A program made the translations under genes and the position numbers. Positions 17,398-25,571 of a DNA stretch of 43,520 nt are shown here, one piece after another. The first letter of the stretch is position 1, and every line of letters starts with the position of its first letter. The stretch is from the NCBI GenBank assembly GCA_937923965.1, contig CALDTL010000096.1, positions 1-43,520 on the forward strand, read 5' to 3'. Origin of the DNA: an uncultured Caulobacterales bacterium (GTDB lineage: Bacteria; Pseudomonadota; Alphaproteobacteria; Caulobacterales; Maricaulaceae). Below the pieces are notes generated by a model. That model saw nothing but the letters and a program-made list of their open reading frames with translations, ran no database searches and was not told the origin of the DNA.

Positions 17398-19635
17398 TTA
17401 GGCTTTCAAATGGGCTGGCAGCGCATGGCTACGGTTAACTTTGACAACAAAGGGCGAAGCCCGAAGGGCCGCAATAATTGACATGAGGTGCCGGTTATCG
17501 CGGACTTCAATATCGATAATCATATCGAAAAAATCAGAACTACGGTGCATGGTTTTAATATTTGTCACATTCCCTTGAGACTCACCGATGATCTTTGTCG
17601 CATCGGCGATCGCGCCGGGAATATGTTGTAATATGATCATGACACGTCCCGTCGAGGCTGCCTGCGTTGCCGTTCTGCGCCAAGCCAGGTCAATCCATTC
17701 CTCTATCTTATCTTCTTTTGCGGCTAATGCTTCGCAATCAATCGTGTGTATTAGAATGCCGCGCCCCGGGTCTTGAAGACCCACAATACGATCGCCTGGA
17801 ATAGGCGAACAGCAGGACGCTAGGGTAAGGCCGCGTCCAGGGTCCAACCCGTCGCCTTTGACGTAGAGCGCCACAGTCTCATTATCAATCAGATCCAAGT
17901 CTTGTAGGCCGCCCTCGTCCTTGGCCTCGCCCCGTCCTGGGAAAACTGCCTCCACGAATTGTTTCATGGACAAGTCACCGCGGCCTAAAGCTTCAAAAAC
18001 AGAGTTCTCATCCGTCACTTTTAGACGTTTAAGCGCATCGGTAAGGATTGCTGAATCCAGATCCTGCCCGTCTCTCTTGAACGCATGGGACGCGAGCGTT
18101 TCTCCAATTCGGCGAAACTCTTCGGACTCGCCTGTGCGGGTTAACCGGCGCAAAGCTTGGCGGGCCCGCCCAGTAATCACAATGCTCTCCCAGCCAGGCG
18201 GCGGCTCAGCTGTTCCGCCGCGCACGATTTTAACGACATCGCCATTATCAAGGCGTGTGCGCAGAGGCACATCTCTGCCGTTTACAATCGCGCCGATGCA
18301 GGTATCGCCGACCTTGGTGTGAACCGCGTAGGCAAAATCAATTGGCGAGGCCCCGCGAGGTAATGCGATCAAATCGCCCTTCGGCGTGAAGGTGAAAACC
18401 TGATCTGTGAACATTTCAAGCTTCACATTATCTAGGAACTCATCCGCATCACCGCTTTGTTCCATCATCTCAATCAGGGGGCGAATACGCTTTAAGGGAT
18501 CACCGCCGGATGCTTTTGCACTGGCGGGATCATAGGCATAGCTTTCATCCTTATAGGCCCAATGTGCCGCGACGCCTCGGTTGGCGACATCTTCCATACG
18601 TTCCGTGCGGATTTGTATCTCGACGCGGCGGTTCTCTAACGTTCGAATTGTCGTGTGAAGGGATTGATAGCCATTCGGCTTGGGGACAGAAATAAAGTCT
18701 CGAAACCGCGATGGAACCGCTCGAAACGCCTCATGCAAGACGCCCATGGTTTCATAGCATTGCGCTCGGTTTTCTACGATGACTCTAAAGGCATAAATAT
18801 CCGCGACATCGTCAAAACTAATGTTTTGGCGCTGAAGTTTTCGCCAAATTGCATAAGCGCGTTTCTCTCGCCCATACACACGCGCGTCGATACCGGCATC
18901 ACTTAATGTATTTTTCAACGCCGTGAAAATTTCACTGATCGCCTCGCCTTGCGTGGACCGCCACGCCTCAAGTCTTTTTGTGATGCTCTCATATGCAGCA
19001 GGATTAATATGCTCAAATGAAAGCTCCTCCAATTCGGAACAAATTTTATCCAGGCCTATGCGGCGCGCAAGCGGCGCGAATATTTCCAAGGTTTCGCGCG
19101 CAATACGCTCTCGCGATGCAGCTTTCGGATGATGTCCAAGCGTTCGCATATTATGAAGGCGGTCACATAATTTCACGAGCAAGACGCGAACGTCCTTTGA
19201 AACCGCAAGAATGAACTTCTGGAAATTCTCCGCTTGAGCCCGCTCCCTAGAAAGGTTCGGGCGAGACATTTCAACCTGTCCCAATTTTGTAACGCCGTCC
19301 ACGAGCTCTGCTATCTCTGGCGTAAACTCCGTCGCGAGGTCGTCCACTGTCGCATCTGTATCTTCCAAGACATCATGCAGAAGCGCGGTACACACCGTGG
19401 CTATGTCCAAATGTAGTGACGCGACAATTCCCGCCACTTCAATTGGATGAGCGTAATATGGATCGCCGGAGTGCCTGAGCTGTTTTCCGTGGGCTTGCAC
19501 GGAATAAACATAGGCTTTGTTGAGTAACGCCTCATTCGCAGATGGGTCATATTTCTTTACGAGCTCGACAAGTTCATATTGCCGCAGAAATGTTTGCGAT
19601 GATTTGGGCGGGGCTATGTCGATTAGCTTGTTCAC
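17398..19635 (-). CDS. rsh: Bifunctional (p)ppGpp synthetase/hydrolase
   Basis: A full-length RelA/SpoT homologue (745 aa) that makes and degrades the alarmone (p)ppGpp. The HD hydrolase domain is intact (HSGDPYYAHPIEVA, then LLHDVLED with His87-Asp88 and Glu91-Asp92). The synthetase domain has the segment FRDFISVPKPNGYQSLHT with an RFRD form of the RxKD motif that marks bifunctional enzymes. TGS (about 405-465) and C-terminal ACT (about 665-740) domains follow. It is usually the only long RSH in alphaproteobacteria. The start is GTG at 19635 with no clear Shine-Dalgarno sequence; a 14-base perfect palindrome stands just upstream, after the rpoZ terminator. Confidence 0.95.
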   Translation of the reverse strand: MNKLIDIAPPKSSQTFLRQYELVELVKKYDPSANEALLNKAYVYSVQAHGKQLRHSGDPYYAHPIEVAGIVASLHLDIATVCTALLHDVLEDTDATVDDLATEFTPEIAELVDGVTKLGQVEMSRPNLSRERAQAENFQKFILAVSKDVRVLLVKLCDRLHNMRTLGHHPKAASRERIARETLEIFAPLARRIGLDKICSELEELSFEHINPAAYESITKRLEAWRSTQGEAISEIFTALKNTLSDAGIDARVYGREKRAYAIWRKLQRQNISFDDVADIYAFRVIVENRAQCYETMGVLHEAFRAVPSRFRDFISVPKPNGYQSLHTTIRTLENRRVEIQIRTERMEDVANRGVAAHWAYKDESYAYDPASAKASGGDPLKRIRPLIEMMEQSGDADEFLDNVKLEMFTDQVFTFTPKGDLIALPRGASPIDFAYAVHTKVGDTCIGAIVNGRDVPLRTRLDNGDVVKIVRGGTAEPPPGWESIVITGRARQALRRLTRTGESEEFRRIGETLASHAFKRDGQDLDSAILTDALKRLKVTDENSVFEALGRGDLSMKQFVEAVFPGRGEAKDEGGLQDLDLIDNETVALYVKGDGLDPGRGLTLASCCSPIPGDRIVGLQDPGRGILIHTIDCEALAAKEDKIEEWIDLAWRRTATQAASTGRVMIILQHIPGAIADATKIIGESQGNVTNIKTMHRSSDFFDMIIDIEVRDNRHLMSIIAALRASPFVVKVNRSHALPAHLKA

Positions 19636-19644
19636 GGAAAGACG

Positions 19645-19658
19645 ATATAGGCCTATAT
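19645..19658. promoter_or_regulatory. 14-base perfect palindrome upstream of rsh
   Basis: ATATAGGCCTATAT is a perfect palindrome lying 10-23 bases before the rsh GTG and 16 bases from the rpoZ terminator stem. A TACAAT (minus strand, 19662-19657) overlapping its edge could be a -10 element, so the site is placed like an operator. No known regulator is assigned. Confidence 0.35.
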
Positions 19659-19674
19659 TGTAGTATCAGCCAAT

Positions 19675-19704
19675 AAAAAAAGCCGCTTCAAAGAGCGGCT
19701 TTTT
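19675..19704 (-). terminator. Intrinsic terminator after rpoZ
   Basis: An 11-base-pair stem, AAAAAGCCGCT (19677-19687) with AGCGGCTTTTT (19694-19704), and a 6-base loop. On the minus strand the stem is followed by a run of seven T, so it should end rpoZ transcription just after the stop at 19725. The T run on the plus strand also makes it potentially bidirectional. It implies that rsh needs its own promoter or read-through. Confidence 0.85.
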
Positions 19705-19724
19705 CAAATACTCTAATTCTGAGA

Positions 19725-20099
19725 CTAAAAGCGAGATGAGCTATCATTGTCCCTGTCGCCTTGTAGCGCTCTCAGCACATCCGCCTCTGACATTTCGACT
19801 TGAGGCTGAGTCTCGCCATGCTCAAGATTGAGCAATGGAGCCTCTTCTTGCTCATCTGGCAGATCATCATCTTGGATAACGCGCTGAAGGCCGATCACGA
19901 GCGATTCTCGCAGATCATTCAAATCCAGCGTCTCCTCAGCGAGTTCGCGGAGGGCAACAACAGGCGTTTTGTCATTGTCTCTGTCAATCGTTAGCTCTGA
20001 CCCAGCCGCAATGTTGCGAGAACGATGCGACGCAAGCAGCACGAGATCGAACCGGTTAGGGACTTTTTCAATGCAATCTTCAACGGTTACGCGGGCCAT
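19725..20099 (-). CDS. rpoZ: RNA polymerase omega subunit
   Basis: Omega (124 aa) binds the beta' subunit and aids RNA polymerase assembly. The N-terminus [20 protein letters not shown] is diagnostic; [13 protein letters not shown] and the [13 protein letters not shown] segment follow. The C-terminal half is acidic and variable, as in other alphaproteobacteria. ATG 20099 is chosen, because GGAG stands eight bases upstream and the family begins here; the frame is open further upstream (to 20174) but that part contains the hairpin at 20114-20139. rpoZ before rsh is the usual order, and omega has a known role in ppGpp response in E. coli. Confidence 0.95.
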   Translation of the reverse strand: MARVTVEDCIEKVPNRFDLVLLASHRSRNIAAGSELTIDRDNDKTPVVALRELAEETLDLNDLRESLVIGLQRVIQDDDLPDEQEEAPLLNLEHGETQPQVEMSEADVLRALQGDRDNDSSSRF

Positions 20100-20113
20100 A
20101 ATTTCTCCAAAGC

Positions 20114-20139
20114 AAAAAGGCCGCGTGACAACGGCCTTT
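20114..20139 (-). terminator. Terminator-like hairpin between folK and rpoZ
   Basis: AAAGGCCG (20116-20123) pairs with CGGCCTTT (20132-20139) around an 8-base loop. On the minus strand the stem is followed by TTTTT, the form of an intrinsic terminator after folK (stop at 20185). It also lies only 15 bases before the rpoZ start, so it could act as an attenuator or leader structure for rpoZ. Confidence 0.65.
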
Positions 20140-20184
20140 GGAACAAGCCCTCTTATGCTTTTATCGCGGTCCAATCAACCTGTT

Positions 20185-20655
20185 TTACCATGCCCCTTGA
20201 TATCGTGTCTCGCGGATCTTTTCGTCACTCATGAACCGCAAATATCGTAACCATTTCCTCTCTAGCTCCGCCGCCGGCACTAAAACAAAAGCGCGATTGT
20301 TCATGCGCGGATGCGGGAGCGTCAACCTGTCCGTTTTGCAGGTGATATCGCCAAATGTTAATAGGTCTAGATCGAGAGTTCTCGCAGCATTGGGCACGCT
20401 TCGAACACGGCCGTGCGAGGTTTCAATAGATTGGAGCAAGGTCAAGAGCGCCTCGGCGTCCCCGTCATATTGACCTTTGACAACGGCATTCAGATAATCC
20501 GGTTGATCGCTCCCCTCGGGCCATGCAGGTGAACTCCACAGGCCAGACTTACTTATCAGCTTAAACCCCGCTTCACCTAGCGCTTTAAGCGCGAGCTGAA
20601 ACGTCAGTTTAGGGTTGGATAGATTGCCTCCAAATGCGATAAGGCAGTCCGTCAT
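20185..20655 (-). CDS. folK: HPPK, folate pyrophosphokinase
   Basis: FolK (156 aa) transfers pyrophosphate from ATP to 6-hydroxymethyl-7,8-dihydropterin in folate synthesis. The start CLIAFGGNLSNP is the pterin loop, SSPAWPEGSDQPDYLNAVV is the conserved middle, and RTLDLDLLTFG contains the two Mg-binding aspartates. LPHPRMNNRAFVLVPAAEL closes the fold. It stands alone, not fused to folB or folP, ahead of rpoZ, and diverges from the NYN-domain gene with 35 bases between the starts. Confidence 0.95.
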   Translation of the reverse strand: MTDCLIAFGGNLSNPKLTFQLALKALGEAGFKLISKSGLWSSPAWPEGSDQPDYLNAVVKGQYDGDAEALLTLLQSIETSHGRVRSVPNAARTLDLDLLTFGDITCKTDRLTLPHPRMNNRAFVLVPAAELERKWLRYLRFMSDEKIRETRYQGAW

Positions 20656-20690
20656 AACGCTTTGAATCTATAAAAAATCGGTCTCATCCC

Positions 20691-21248
20691 ATGGCTTTCT
20701 ACCCAGACGAGCGCTTCGCAATTTTCGTAGACGGCGCTAATCTTCACTCAACGGTAAAGTCACTCGATTTTGACGTTGATTTCAAGCGCATGCTCGACTT
20801 TTTTAAGGGGAAGGGTCGAATGGTCGCAGCCAGATATTATACGGCGCTCTTGGAGCATGACGATTACTCACCCATTCGCCCTTTGATCGATTGGCTCGAT
20901 TATAATGGCTATCAAGTCATAACAAAGCCCGCCAGGTCATATATTGACCGCGAAGGCCGCAGCCGCATCAAGGGCAATATGGATATTGAGCTCGCCCTGG
21001 ACATGGTTGAGCTCGCTGAGCAGGTTGACCACGTCTTGTTATTTAGCGGAGATGGGGACTTCCGAGCGGCTATCGACGCCTGCCAGAGGAAAGGAACGCG
21101 AGTGTCCGTCATTTCGTCTATGAAGACAAACCCATCTATGCTGTCCGATGACCTCAGACGGCAGGCAAATGACATTATAGAGCTTGCCGATATGGAAAAA
21201 CTCATCGGGCGCCCGCGACGCGAATATTCGGACTATAGCGATGAGTAA
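20691..21248 (+). CDS. NYN-domain protein (LabA/DUF88 type)
   Basis: A 185-residue single-domain NYN protein with the PIN-like fold of putative ribonucleases. The acidic site is complete: Asp14 and Asn17 in FVDGANLH, Asp98 in KGNMDIELALDM, and Asp121/Asp123 in FSGDGDF. The C-terminus is charged ([13 protein letters not shown]-like). Alphaproteobacterial relatives are common and largely uncharacterised; RNA cleavage is inferred from the fold. The stop overlaps the start of the uracil-DNA glycosylase gene by eight bases, so the two are translated from one mRNA. The start codon is 35 bases from the divergent folK start. Confidence 0.88.
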   Translation: MAFYPDERFAIFVDGANLHSTVKSLDFDVDFKRMLDFFKGKGRMVAARYYTALLEHDDYSPIRPLIDWLDYNGYQVITKPARSYIDREGRSRIKGNMDIELALDMVELAEQVDHVLLFSGDGDFRAAIDACQRKGTRVSVISSMKTNPSMLSDDLRRQANDIIELADMEKLIGRPRREYSDYSDE

Positions 21249-21882
21249 TATCAACGCGCCATATACATGCCGAAAATGCCCGCGATTGGCAGACTTTCTT
21301 GATGAACAGAGACAGGCTAAGCCAGATTATTTCAATGGGCCCGTGCCAAATTTTTATACGCCCTCCCCAAAGCTCATTGTCATAGGCCTCGCGCCCGGGA
21401 TGCATGGCGCGAATCGAACGGGAAGGCCCTTCACCGGGGACTGGGCCGGAGATTTACTCTACGCAGCGATGGACAAATACGGGTTCACCTCCGGCACCTA
21501 TGATAAACACGCGGATGATGGGCTCACGTTGAAAGAGGCGATGGTGACAAATGTTGTTCGGTGCGTTCCGCCCCAAAACAAGCCTGTCTCCAGCGAAATC
21601 AACACCTGCCGAGACCATTACCATACGTCGCAATTAGACGCCTTGCCGAATGCCAAAGTCCTGCTCTGTCTTGGAAAAATCAGTCATGATAGCACAATCC
21701 GGGCTCTGGGCCTCAGGCTCGCGGAACATAAATTTGGTCATGGGACTGAACACACCGATGGGCTGGGCCGAACGATTCTCTCAAGCTATCATTGCTCTCG
21801 ATACAACACGAACACGAAACGACTGACGGAAGAGATGTTTTTCGACATTTTCAGTCGGGCAAGGTCGCTTTGTGATGCCTAG
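21241..21882 (+). CDS. Family 5 (UdgB-type) uracil-DNA glycosylase
   Basis: A 213-residue Fe-S uracil-DNA glycosylase that removes uracil and related deaminated bases. Motif A is [19 protein letters not shown] (residues 49-67), whose [12 protein letters not shown] form is that of family 5; it lacks the catalytic Asp of family 1. Motif B is [16 protein letters not shown] with His184. Four cysteines suit a [4Fe-4S] cluster: Cys10, Cys13, Cys108 and Cys123. I chose ATG 21241, inside the end of the NYN gene, over 21184, because TCRKCPRL then lies at the usual distance. Motif B has Cys185 where Pro is usual. Its stop interlocks with that of smpB. Confidence 0.9.
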   Translation: MSNINAPYTCRKCPRLADFLDEQRQAKPDYFNGPVPNFYTPSPKLIVIGLAPGMHGANRTGRPFTGDWAGDLLYAAMDKYGFTSGTYDKHADDGLTLKEAMVTNVVRCVPPQNKPVSSEINTCRDHYHTSQLDALPNAKVLLCLGKISHDSTIRALGLRLAEHKFGHGTEHTDGLGRTILSSYHCSRYNTNTKRLTEEMFFDIFSRARSLCDA

Positions 21883-22373
21883 CCTTTTTCGCGCATCAAG
21901 CGAGCTTTCTGTTTCTGCCAATCTCGTTTCTTATCCGTTTCACGCTTATCATAATGCTGTTTGCCCGTCGCCGTGCCGATAAGGAGCTTCGCGATTCCTT
22001 TTTCATTAAAGTATAGCTTCAACGGAACGATCGTGCGCCCTTTACGTTGAGTTTCCCCCATTAACTTGTTGATTTCTCTACGCTTTATCAGCAGTTTTCG
22101 AGGTCGCGTCGGATTATGATTAAACTGACTTGCCGGAGCGTAAATCGGGATGTTTGCATTAATAAGCCAGGTTTCATTGCCCTCAACCGACACATAAGCT
22201 TCCGCAATATTTGCACGCCCTTCCCTAAGCGCCTTTACTTCGGTTCCGACCAGCTGAATGCCCGCCTCCAACGTGTCCTCGACGGCGTAATTATAGCGAG
22301 CGCGGCGGTTATCCGCGAGAACCGTATCCGTGTCTCCGGCTTTCTTTTTACGTCCGCCTGCTTTGCTAGACAT
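21879..22373 (-). CDS. smpB: SsrA-binding protein SmpB
   Basis: SmpB (164 aa) carries tmRNA to stalled ribosomes for trans-translation. The OB-fold is recognisable from [23 protein letters not shown]-type sequence (residues 23-45), then [12 protein letters not shown] and [16 protein letters not shown]. The basic C-terminal tail [22 protein letters not shown] is the part that enters the decoding centre. The start ATGTCTAG overlaps the dapA stop by eight bases; dapA-smpB linkage is common in alphaproteobacteria. No ssrA gene was seen next to it. Confidence 0.97.
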   Translation of the reverse strand: MSSKAGGRKKKAGDTDTVLADNRRARYNYAVEDTLEAGIQLVGTEVKALREGRANIAEAYVSVEGNETWLINANIPIYAPASQFNHNPTRPRKLLIKRREINKLMGETQRKGRTIVPLKLYFNEKGIAKLLIGTATGKQHYDKRETDKKRDWQKQKARLMREKG

Positions 22374-23259
22374 TTTCGAAAGAAATTCCGGCCTGTCTCA
22401 TCGCGGCCTTCACAATATCCTTTGTGGACTCGCGACACTCGGTGATAGGTAGACGAACATCAGGCTGCATTTTTCCTAACAGAGATAAGGCATATTTGGC
22501 CGGCCCCGGGCTCGGGTCGACGAATAAATCCTTGTGAAGACGATCGAGCTTTGCATTCCAGTCACGGGCCGCCACGAAATCACCCGCCAATAATGCGTTG
22601 TGGAACGCGGCATATTGCGCTGGGGCAATGTTCGATCCCACTGAAATTGTGCCGTGTCCGCCATGCGCACTGTGCCCTAGAGACGTTGGATCGTCACCGG
22701 AGAGTTGAATAAAGCTCTCTCCACAGCGAACGGTGAGCCCGGCCACACGCGAAATATCACCCGTCGCATCTTTGCAGCCAACAACCGTCGGAAGTTTAGA
22801 GAGCCTCTCCATTGTATCTTGTTCAATATCAACAACACTCCGTCCCGGGATGTTGTAAACGACGATTGGGATGTCGACAGACTCGGATATAGCTTTGAAA
22901 TGTTGAAAGATTCCGTCTTGGCTAGGCTTGTTGTAATAAGGCGTCACGACCAGAGCGGCGTCCGCGCCCATCGCCTTTGCATGTTCGGCATATTTAATGG
23001 AAACGCGCGTTTCATTGGACCCTGCCCCAGCGATGACGGGGACGCGCCCATTCGCCGCCTCGGAGGTTAGCCGAATGACACGCTGGTGCTCTTCATCTGT
23101 CAAAGTTGCACTTTCGCCTGTCGTTCCGCACGGCACCAAACCATGCGTTCCTGAGGCAATTTGCCATTCGACAAAGTCCTGAAAAGCTTGTTCGTCCACG
23201 CGCCCATCCTTGAATGGGGTGACGAGAGCTGTAATTGACCCGCTTATCATATTTGTCAT
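22366..23259 (-). CDS. dapA: 4-hydroxy-tetrahydrodipicolinate synthase
   Basis: DapA (297 aa) condenses pyruvate with aspartate semialdehyde, the first committed step to diaminopimelate and lysine. The TIM barrel carries [14 protein letters not shown] (substrate Thr pair), the catalytic Tyr in VTPYYNKP, and the Schiff-base Lys in [13 protein letters not shown] 23259 is used, with GGA eight bases upstream; the frame also allows TTG at 23265 or ATG at 23250. The gene overlaps smpB by eight bases. Its product feeds the cell wall acted on by the divergent lytic transglycosylase. Confidence 0.95.
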   Translation of the reverse strand: MTNMISGSITALVTPFKDGRVDEQAFQDFVEWQIASGTHGLVPCGTTGESATLTDEEHQRVIRLTSEAANGRVPVIAGAGSNETRVSIKYAEHAKAMGADAALVVTPYYNKPSQDGIFQHFKAISESVDIPIVVYNIPGRSVVDIEQDTMERLSKLPTVVGCKDATGDISRVAGLTVRCGESFIQLSGDDPTSLGHSAHGGHGTISVGSNIAPAQYAAFHNALLAGDFVAARDWNAKLDRLHKDLFVDPSPGPAKYALSLLGKMQPDVRLPITECRESTKDIVKAAMRQAGISFENV

Positions 23260-23367
23260 TCGCAATCCGGTTGTATAGGCCTTATTAAGTAAGCGGGTGA
23301 TAGCGTCGATTTGGACTTGGGTTCAAGGAATCGTTTCTTACTTTTCATACGCAATGGAATTAAACTT

Positions 23368-25440
23368 ATGTGGCATGACCTAGCGGCCAAAATTAGACCA
23401 AAACTAGCCGCTTTCACGGCCCTTTTCGCCCTGATTTGTGCAACACTCTTGCCTCTGGCAGCGCAAGCGACCGTTCCGGCCCCTCGCCTGAAACCAGCGC
23501 CGCCCGCTATGTCAGCCTATATGAGCGAGTCGGATGCCCGTCGTTTTAGAAAAGGTTTGAGCAATGCCACTGCCCGCCGGTGGGCTAACGTTAGTCAGGC
23601 CATCAATCAAATTAACGACCCAACGGCAAAAGATATTCTGCGCTGGACAAGGGCAGCCAATGATCGGAACGCCCCGATCGAAGTTTTGACTTATGTGCAT
23701 CAGAACTTAGGGGATTGGCCCCGTATGACCACTGTGCGCGCTGAAGCCGAGAGACGCATGTTCGATGAAGCGTGGCCATCAACCCGCGTGTTTCAATGGT
23801 TTACGGGTCAATCCGAACCTGTATCGGGAGAAGGCAGAGCCGCACTGGCTCGCGCTTATTATGCAAAGGGTGATGACGTAAACGGGGATAGATATCTCAA
23901 ATTGGCTTGGCGCGAGAGCCGGTTGACCCGCGATAGGCAGAGGAAAATATTCGGACTGTACCGCGATAGGCTCACGAAAGAAGATCACGCAGCGCGAGCC
24001 GATCACCTCGTTTGGTCAGGATCTCGCCACTTCGAAAAAGCGCGAGCGCTTCTGTCTCACATGAACCGAAAGGACAGAGCCCTGATCGACGCGCGGATGA
24101 AACTTAGTCGAAATTCATCGGGTTTAAACGCTGCCGTCAACGCTATTCCTGATGACTACCTGACCGATCCGGGATTCGTTTATGAACGGGCTCGGTGGCG
24201 CCGGAAGAAAAAATCAAAGTCTTATGCCTTACCTGTCTACCTATCAGCGCGAACGGAACCTGCGTCTGAGCCCGGTAAAAAAGCGATGTGGCGCGAGAAA
24301 AAAATCATGACCTATTGGGCCATCTCTGAAAACGATCTCAAAGAGGCCTATCAACTCACGCTGCATCATGGATTTACCCGGGGGACGGAATTTGCGGAGG
24401 CGGAGTTTCTGGGGGGTTGGTTAGCTCTCACCGGGATGAATGAGCCAGACCGCGCGATTCGGCATTTTACCCGGCTCCGGGATGGTGTGGGCTCCCCCAT
24501 ATCACTTGCGCGAGCAAATTACTGGTTGGGCCGCGCCTCGGAAGCTCAGGGGAATGGGCAACACGTCCAGCATTATAGTCAGGCGGCACAATATCCGAAC
24601 ACCTATTACGGCATGTTGGCAGGGCTAGAGGTAGAGGGGCCGTCTCACAACATCAATCTACCACCAGAATACATTTCCGAACAGGACAAAGCGAGCTTCG
24701 CATCGGATAACCGCATTCATGCTTTGCGCCTGTTGGGGGAAGCTGGAGAGGAGCGTTTCTACTCCCAAATCAGCTATCACATGGACGACGAAGTCGAAAG
24801 CCTCTCCAAGCTCTCACTCCTTTCGGCTTTGGCAAAAGACTATGGTTTTATGCGGCCGTCTCTGCGCGCCGCTAAACAGGCTGGACGTTTCCAAACCATG
24901 CTAACCGAAAGCGGATATCCTCTCGTCGGCGCCATCGACGGTCTATCGAAACAAAAATTCGAGGAAGCCTTTGTCTACGCAATTGCACGTCAAGAAAGTG
25001 AATTTGCGCCCAATGCGGTTAGTTCGGCGAAAGCGTTCGGCTTGATGCAAATGATCAACAGCACCGCAAAGGCCACGGCCAGAAAACATCGCATTCCCTA
25101 TGACGTCAACAAGCTCGCGAGCGATGGCGACTACGCCGCGAAGATGGGGGCTCTACATCTAAATGACCTGCTGAAACAGTGGGATGGGTCCTATATTCTT
25201 GCGGCGGTCAGCTACAACGCAGGCCCTCACCGCGCCAAACAATGGATCAAGAAATATGGCGACCCGCGCGACGGAAATGTTGACGCGATTGATTGGGTGG
25301 AGAAAATTCCATTCTCGGAGACGCGAAACTACGTCATGCGCGTCATGGAAAATATGCAAGTTTACCGCGCGCGGTTGAATAATAATTACGCACCAAATCG
25401 GTTAGAGCGGGATTTAAGACTAGGACAACAAGGCTTTTAG
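23368..25440 (+). CDS. Soluble lytic murein transglycosylase, Slt70-like
   Basis: A 690-residue periplasmic lytic transglycosylase. A signal peptide spans about residues 1-34 (PKLAAFTALFALICATLLPL, ending AAQA). A long alpha-helical superhelix (about 45-520) follows, as in Slt70, and then the catalytic GH23 domain. The catalytic Glu543 is in ARQESEF, followed by AFGLMQM and AVSYNAGP. It cleaves glycan strands to 1,6-anhydro-muropeptides, which AnmK (1034-2134) could help recycle. ATG 23368 has GGAA at the right distance and yields a clean signal peptide; the frame extends to a TTG at 23311 but that adds 19 residues before it. Confidence 0.93.
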   Translation: MWHDLAAKIRPKLAAFTALFALICATLLPLAAQATVPAPRLKPAPPAMSAYMSESDARRFRKGLSNATARRWANVSQAINQINDPTAKDILRWTRAANDRNAPIEVLTYVHQNLGDWPRMTTVRAEAERRMFDEAWPSTRVFQWFTGQSEPVSGEGRAALARAYYAKGDDVNGDRYLKLAWRESRLTRDRQRKIFGLYRDRLTKEDHAARADHLVWSGSRHFEKARALLSHMNRKDRALIDARMKLSRNSSGLNAAVNAIPDDYLTDPGFVYERARWRRKKKSKSYALPVYLSARTEPASEPGKKAMWREKKIMTYWAISENDLKEAYQLTLHHGFTRGTEFAEAEFLGGWLALTGMNEPDRAIRHFTRLRDGVGSPISLARANYWLGRASEAQGNGQHVQHYSQAAQYPNTYYGMLAGLEVEGPSHNINLPPEYISEQDKASFASDNRIHALRLLGEAGEERFYSQISYHMDDEVESLSKLSLLSALAKDYGFMRPSLRAAKQAGRFQTMLTESGYPLVGAIDGLSKQKFEEAFVYAIARQESEFAPNAVSSAKAFGLMQMINSTAKATARKHRIPYDVNKLASDGDYAAKMGALHLNDLLKQWDGSYILAAVSYNAGPHRAKQWIKKYGDPRDGNVDAIDWVEKIPFSETRNYVMRVMENMQVYRARLNNNYAPNRLERDLRLGQQGF

Positions 25441-25482
25441 TGAAGCAAAAAGGTTTTAGCGCGCCCTACGTCAAAAGGTCAC

Positions 25483-25512
25483 TTGACACATAAATATGTT
25501 CAGTGTTTGTTC
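25483..25512 (+). promoter_or_regulatory. SOS-type promoter: TTGACA with LexA box
   Basis: A perfect -35 TTGACA (25483-25488) is followed by GTTC-N7-GTTC (25498-25512), the direct-repeat LexA box of alphaproteobacteria. A -10 placed 17 bases from the -35 (25506-25511) falls inside the box, so LexA would block RNA polymerase. The box has eight fixed bases, so one or so chance matches are expected in a window this size; the promoter position and the DNA-repair gene behind it are the added support. Confidence 0.65.
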
Positions 25513-25571
25513 TGCCCTGAAAGGGTGGAGAACTTTGTGTATAAAATTGGGATAAGTTCATATGCGGCGCC

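Noticed and set aside
21879-23310. A tmRNA (ssrA) gene beside smpB
   Set aside because: The region is filled by smpB and dapA and the gaps are too short; no tRNA-like ends were seen.
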